In this document: positions 58,273-64,000 of the stretch, in pieces | Layout of the letters: each line of letters starts with the position of its first letter | Position numbering within the stretch: the first letter of the stretch is position 1 | Assembly (NCBI GenBank): GCA_007922225.1 | Contig: ML679961.1 | Coordinates: forward strand, 10,861,762-10,925,761 | DNA: 64,000 nt | Direction: 5' to 3' | From: Emydura subglobosa | Lineage: Eukaryota; Chordata; Testudines; Chelidae | The notes under the pieces: generated by a model | Database searches by the model: none | The model's input: the letters and a program-made list of their open reading frames with translations, nothing else | Told to the model about the DNA's origin: nothing | Program-made: the position numbers and the translations under genes

Positions 58273-59054
58273 AGTGTATAGTATACAGTCTTCCTATGCA
58301 TTACTGTTATAATCCTTTGGGGTGAAATTCAGCAAGGTGCAGAGGGACCTTACAAGGCTCCTTGTGCCCTAAAGCATCATGATGGTGTTGCATGGGGGAG
58401 GAAGTGATTGCAGCTCTGTGTTACCTGAATGAGCCATTAGGAAGAGACTGGGGATCTCTGTTTGTGAAGATGCAGTAACTCTAACCCTCAGTGGGATAGT
58501 TGCAGCAGTTGCTGTTCCAGTCAATAGCTGCCACACAGTCTGCATTGCAGCTCCATGGCCTGTTCATGGGTTAGTTCCCCTGTGCCAGTTCAGAATTTGC
58601 CCACAATGCTCTGTTATTCACACAGTGTGCAGGTAAGGGAGAATGCCACCACTGGGGCCCAATCTTCCCCCATGGAAGTCAACAGCAAAACTTCAACTGA
58701 CTTCAAGAAGAGCCAGTATGGGTTGTTTGTAGACCCCTAATGTATGCACATAGCAGACTTTCTGCAACTCTCTTCCCTTATTTCCATAAAACCACAAATC
58801 TGTTTCTGCTCTTAAGATCCACTGATTGCAATATCAGGAACAGGAGTGTGACTGCAGGTGGGAACTGAAGAAAAGGATCCTGTTCTCATAAAAATGACTT
58901 TATTAATAAACTAAGAAGAGAGAGACAGATTTCTTCCTCCCCTGACCCTCTAAACTGAATGCTCTGAGGTTTTCCTGTGACAAGATGGCCTTCCACGTGG
59001 AATGACACACAGCATGCCATGGTAGATCTTTGTAATGACTGAGAATTTTTGACA

Positions 59055-59187
59055 GCAAGAGATTCAGCAAGGTATTTAAGCATGTGCCTGACTTTAAACA
59101 TGTGAGTAGTCTCATAGACTTCCATTGAAATAAGTGGAATTATTCGCATCCAGCTGAAGTAAGTGCTTAAAGTTAGGTATGTGCTTA
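59055..59187. repeat. Short palindromic repeat
   Basis: AAGCATGTGCCTGACTTTAA (near 59079) and TTAAAGTTAGGTATGTGCTT (near 59167) are imperfect reverse complements, about 15 of 20 positions, separated by about 70 bp. It looks like an old MITE-type repeat. It directly abuts the 3' end of the CR1 at 59188. Confidence 0.5.
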
Positions 59188-62100
59188 AGTAGAATCATAG
59201 AAGATTAGCGTTAGAAGGGACCTCAAGAGGTCAGCTAGTCCAACCCCTTACTCAAAGTAGGACCAACCCCAATTAAAGTATCCCAGCCAGGACTTTTGCA
59301 TGATGCCCTTTAAAAACCTCTGAGGATGGAGATTCCACCACCTCCTCAGATAAGCCATTCCAGTCCTTCACCATCCTCCTAGTGAAAAAGTTTTTCCTAA
59401 TATCCAACCTAGACTTCTCCCACTGCAACTTGAGACCATTGCTCCTTGTTCTGTCATCTGCCACCACTGAGAACAGCCTAGCTCCATCCTCCCTGGAACT
59501 CCCCTTTAGGTAGTTGAAGGCTGTTGTCAAATCCCCCCTCACTCTTCTCTTCTGCAGACAATAAATCCAGTTCCCTCAGCCTCTTCTCATAAGTCATGTG
59601 CTTCAGCCACCAAACCATTTTGTTGCCCTCTGTTGGAGTCTCCAATATGTCCACAACCTTCCTGTAGTGGGGAGCCCAAAACTGGACACAATACTCCAAA
59701 TGTGGCTTCACCAGTGCCGAATAGAGGGGAATAATCACTTCCTTCGATCTGCTGGCAATGCTCCTACTAATGCAGCCCAATATGTCATTAGCCTTGTTGG
59801 CAATAAGGGCACACTGTTGACTCATATCCAGTTTCTTGTCCAATGTAACTACCAGTTCCTTTTCTGCTGAGCTGCTGCCTAGCCAGTCAGTCCCCAGCCT
59901 GTAGCCGTGCATGGGATTCTTCCATCCGAAGTGCAGGACTCTGCACTTGTCCATGTTGAACGTCATCAGATTTCTTTTGGCCCAATCCTCCAATTTTTCT
60001 AGATCAGTCTGTATCCTATCTCTACCCTCCAGCTTATCTACCACCCCTCAGCTTTGTGTCATCTGCAAACTTGCTGTGGGTGCAATCTACCCCATCATCC
60101 AGATCATCAATGAAGATTTAAACAAAACTGGCCCCAGAACCAAGATCTTGGACACTCCACTTGATACCGGCTGCCAACTAGATATCTAGCCGTTGACCAC
60201 TACCCATTGAGCACGATGATCTAGCCAGCTTTCTATCTACTTTATAATTCATTCATCTAACCCATACTTCTTTAACTTGCTGGCAAGAATGCTGTGGGAG
60301 ACTGTATCAAAAGCTTTGCTGAAGTCAAGATATATCACATCCACCGCTTTCCCCACATCCACAGAGCCATCATCTCATCATAGAAGGCAATCAGGTTGGT
60401 CAGGCATGACTTGCCCTTGGTGAATCCGTGCTGACTGTTCCTGATCATCTTCCTTTCCTCTAAGTGCTTCAAAATGGATTCCTTGAGGACCCGATCCATG
60501 ATTTTTCCAGGGACTGAGGTGAGGCTGACTGGTCTGTAGTTCCCCTGGATTCTTCTTCTTCCCTTTTTTGACGATGGGCACTATATTTACCTTTTTCCAA
60601 TCTCCCAGAACTTCCCACAATTGCCATGAGTTTTCAAAGATAAAGGCCAATGGCTCTGCAATCACATCAGCCAACTCCCCTCAGCACCCTTCGATGTATT
60701 GCATCCGGCCCCATGGACTTGTGCATATCCAGCTTTTTTAAATAGTCCTGAACCTGTTCTTTCACCACTGAGGGCTGCTCACCTCCCCATTCTGTGCTGT
60801 CCGATGCAGTAGTCTGGGAGATGACCTTGTCAGTGAAGACCAAGGCAAAAAGAGCATAGAGTACTTCAGCTTTTTCCACATCATCTGTCACTTGGTTGCC
60901 TCCCGCATTGTGTAAGGGGCCTACCCTTTTCCTGACTTTCTTCTTGTTGCTAACATACCTGTAGAAATCTTTCTTGTTACCCTTCCCGTCCCCTGCTAGC
61001 TGCATCTCCAATTGTGCTTTGGCCTTCCTGATTTCACCCCTGCATGCTCGAGCAGTATTTTTATATTCCTCCCAAGTCATCTGACAAAGCTTCCACTTTT
61101 TGTGTTTAAGCTCACCGAAGTTTTCAGTGTGAAGCCAAGCTAGTCGCCTGCCGTATTTGCTATTCTTTCTGCACATCAGGATGGTTTGTTCCTGTGCCCT
61201 CAATAAGGTTTCTTTAAAATATAGCCAGCTCTTCTGGAGTCGTTTCCCCCTCATGTTAGCCCCCCCAGGAGATCCTGTCCATCAGTTCCCTGAGGGAGTC
61301 CAAGCCTGCTTTTCCGAAGTCCAGGGTCCGTATCCTGCTGCTCTCCTTCCTTTTGTCAGGTTTCAAATTGAAACAGGTGCAGAGAAGAGCTACTAGGATG
61401 ATCTGAGGAATGGAAAACCTGCTTTATGAGAGGAGACTCAAAGAGCTTGGCTTGTTTAGCCTAACCAAAAGAAGGTTGAGGGGAGATATGATTGCTCTTG
61501 ATAAATACATCAGAGGGATAAATACCAGGGAGGGAGAGGAGTTATTTAAGTTCAGCACCAATCTGGACACAAGAATAAATGGATGTAAACTGGCAATCAG
61601 GAAGTTTAGAATTGAAATTAGATGAAGATTTCTAACCATTAGGGGAGTGAAGTTCTGGAACAGCCTTCCAAGGGGAGCAGTACGGCGGAGCTAGCTGGCT
61701 TCTAGACTGAGCTTGTTAAGTTTATGAAGGGGATGGTATGACAGGGCAGCCTAATTTGGCAATTGACTAATCTTTGACTACTAGCTGTAAATATGCCCAA
61801 TGGCATGTGATGGGATGTTAGATGGGGTGGGTTCTGAATTACTACAGAGAATTCTTTCCATGTGTCTGGTTGGTGAGTTGCCCACATGCTCTTTAACTGA
61901 TTGCCATATTTGGAGTCAGGAAGGAATTTTCCCCAGGGCAGATTGGCAGAGGCCCTGGGGGTTTTTCGCCTTCCTCTGCAGCAAGGGGCACGGGTCACTT
62001 GCTGGTGGATTCTCTGTACCTTGAAGTCTTTAAATCATTATTTGAGGACTTCAGTAACTCAGTCTTAGCTTACGGGTCTATTACAGGAGTGGGTGGGTGA

Positions 62101-62675
62101 GGTTCTGTGGCCTCTGTTGTGCAGGAGGTCAAACTAGATGATCATAATGGTTCCTTCTGACCTTTGAGTCTATGAGTATCCTGAACTCGACTTCTCCTGG
62201 TCACTGCTGTCCAGGTTACTGCCCACTTCTACTTCCCTCTACCAATTCTTCCCTGTTTGTGAACAGCAGGTCAAAAGGAGCTCGGCCCCTAACTGGTTCC
62301 TCCTGCACTTGCACCAGGAAGTTGCCTCCAACACTCTCCAAAATCTTCATGGGTTGTCTATGCACTGCTTTATTGCTCTCCCAGCAGATGTCCGGGTGAT
62401 TGAAGTCCCCATGACTGGATCAAGATCTAGGCCTGTGATCTGGAAACTTTCACTGGTTGTCTGAAGAAAGCCTCATCTACCTCATTCTCCTGGTCTGGTG
62501 GTCTATAACAGACACCTACCACGACATCACCCTTGTTGCCCTTGCCTCAAAATTTAACCCAGAGACTCTCAACTGGCTTTTCTGCAGTTTCATATTGGAG
62601 CTCAGAGCAGTCATACTGCTGAATCTGGGCCTTGGTCATTCAAATCTTCCTGATGCCTCCACCCGCTCTCATTCT
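59188..62675 (-). mobile_element. Long CR1 LINE interrupted by another CR1
   Basis: Minus-strand frames from right to left carry the CR1 order. An endonuclease remnant lies at about 62650-62180, with GDFNHPD-like and FTNREELVEG words. The post-endonuclease linker is at about 61340 (RTLDFGKAGLDSLRELMDRI). The 61254-60667 frame has WEEYKNTARACRGEIRKAKA and DFYRYVSNKKKVRKRVGPL. The reverse transcriptase region follows (60674-60378) and the late RT frame is 60044-59478. The 3' end at 59190 has the TTCTATGATTCT end. The interval 61366-62177 is a foreign, oppositely oriented CR1. Frames are broken by stops, so it is dead, but it is the least decayed LINE here. Confidence 0.9.
61366..62177 (+). mobile_element. 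CR1 3'-end fragment nested in the minus-strand CR1
   Basis: It opens at ACAGGTGCAGAGAAGAGCTA and includes the late CR1 frame MENLLYERRLKELGLFSLTK (61410), then AAGTTCTGGAACAGCCTTCC and GGTTCCTTCTGACCTTTGAG, ending with GTCTATGAGT, a CR1-type tail. The host element resumes on both sides in the opposite orientation. Confidence 0.88.
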
Positions 62676-62955
62676 TAGGGCTTGTCTTCACTTATCTTGG
62701 AGATTCGGCGGCAGTCGACCGGAGTTGCGCAAGCTATGCAAAAAACTTGCGTAACTCCCATCGACTTCTCTGCTTCTGTTCTGCGTGCTGTCTTCATTGC
62801 ACTGCTGTTGATGCAGCGCTACGCCACTTGAGAAGGTGGTCTTAATACGTCGATTTCTGGATCGATTGAGCGGGTCTTCACTGTCCGCTCGGTCGATCCA
62901 GAGAAGTCGATCTGGCGGCGGCGAATTTGCCGCCGTCAGTGAAGACATAGCCTGA
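62676..62955. mobile_element. Near-palindromic hAT-type element, copy B
   Basis: About 280 bp with ends TAGGGCTTGTCTTCACTTAT and CAGTGAAGACATAGCCTGA, an imperfect inverted repeat. It shares CTGGATCGATTGAGCGGGTC with copy A at 58006 in opposite orientation, and has CGGCGGC words at both ends. It lies at the 5' border of the CR1. Confidence 0.75.
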
Positions 62956-64000
62956 GTCACCATGTTTCCCTTTATGATTTCCTAATTCTTGCCACACACT
63001 CTTGGGCATAGAACAGCTGTCTTCATCCAAAATTGATGTTTATTCCTCCCCTTGATCAACTGCTAGGGAGTGCCAACAAACAATGCACTTTGGACTCTTG
63101 GGAAGAGACGCTGAGGGAGACCATTGCCCTTACGTTGATTCTAGTCTCCATTGGCTGGGGAAGAATTCCTGCTGAAGTTATTTTCGATCTAGCATCTCTT
63201 GTGTGAGAACGCTATCAACACAGTCATCTGACAGGCTAAGCTAAAGTTTCTTTACAAGCTGAATAATTTTATATGTTTGAATAAAATGAAATGAGCCAAG
63301 TGCTAAGGGTCAATTATTGATCTTAGAGGTGGTTTGTATTTCACTGATTCAGATCAAGTGCAGTAAATAAAAATCATCTTTTTCGTGCAAAGGCCTTTCC
63401 CTGGGCCTTAATAGAGCATTCTAGAGAGCTGGGTGAAATCTAGACAAATTTTCTTAATCTTGATGGTATCTGTAGCCATCCCTAACAATAGCGAACTAAA
63501 ATCAATTCCGGTTCTCATCCCATTGAGATCAGCTGGTCTCACAGTGATACTTTTGATTTTTGTCTGGAAACCTATCTCTTCAGGATAATTTTTTTGAAGA
63601 CAAAGTCTGTTTCCCATTTGGTAGGTGACCTGTTTAATGTTTTCCCTGTGTCTGGGAACTCCTTAGTGTAATTAGCGACCTTTGAACTCCACAACTAATC
63701 CTGAGCTATTTTGTATTCCTTACTCATCTTTAAGGCTGGACCTTTCTTTTCTTTTGAGTCCGCTGCCACAATTAAAGAAGAAACAGCTGCATTTCAAAGG
63801 GATTCCGATTCCAGAAGCTTAATCGTGATTGACATGTTCTTATTCTAAGCTATAAGAAACTCTCAGAGTCCTTTCTTGGGTTAAAACTTCAATCATTTTC
63901 TAAAAAATTATCTCAATATGGATTTTATTCATTTTCTTTGATAACCATTCTTTGCCATTTTTTGACTTGAAAGATGCTTTGAGTTTGTAATGAATATGAA
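62956..64000. other. Unannotated right edge
   Basis: Ordinary AT-rich sequence. No exon, repeat or other feature could be supported here. Confidence 0.6.

Noticed and set aside
1..64000. tRNA, rRNA, CRISPR arrays, bacterial operons or retroviral genes
   Set aside because: None was seen by eye: no tRNA-like cloverleaf, no regularly spaced repeats, and no gag, protease or envelope-like frames. The reverse-transcriptase signals belong to CR1 and Penelope-like elements.

Overview
The window is vertebrate nuclear DNA, and a turtle is the best guess. Two multi-exon genes are set among CR1 LINEs, many short hAT-type elements and a Penelope-like retroelement. That repeat mix suits a turtle better than a mammal or bird. 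It is an inference, because no species-diagnostic sequence was compared.

The two genes are complete and divergent. EXOC5, the Sec10 subunit of the exocyst, lies on the minus strand from 42015 down to 7684. It has 18 coding exons that sum to 2127 nt, or 708 codons plus stop. AP5M1, the mu subunit of adaptor complex AP-5, lies on the plus strand from 42678 to 53805. It has 8 coding exons that sum to 1464 nt, or 487 codons plus stop. Every exon junction was placed by keeping the reading frame and splice sites. All EXOC5 introns are GT-AG except intron 15, which has a GC donor in a perfect AG|GCAAGT context. The same head-to-head pair occurs on human 14q22.3.

The start codons are 662 bp apart, inside a CpG-rich stretch (about 41930-42800) that looks like a shared bidirectional promoter. 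EXOC5 works in tethering secretory vesicles to the plasma membrane, and AP5M1 in late-endosomal sorting, so both serve membrane traffic.

Layout: 1-7683 is the EXOC5 3' side, AT-rich, with a hAT element that has a perfect 8-bp target duplication (2723-2961). 7684-42015 is EXOC5. Its large introns hold CR1 fragments (23418-24592, 27567-28497, 28852-29195), several hAT elements, a decayed element with a Myb/SANT-like reading frame (about 35240-36060) and a broken Penelope-like element with reverse transcriptase and GIY-YIG remnants (about 37120-40940), which carries two nested hAT insertions. 42016-42677 is the promoter. 42678-53805 is AP5M1, with a LINE endonuclease fragment in intron 1. 53806-64000 is the AP5M1 3' side: a plus-strand CR1 (56600-57995), two copies of one near-palindromic hAT family, and a long minus-strand CR1 (59188-62675) split by a plus-strand CR1.

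No tRNA, rRNA, CRISPR array or bacterial-type feature was seen. I found no new gene system. The most notable signals are the GC-AG intron, the nested repeats and the internal tandem structures of some transposons.
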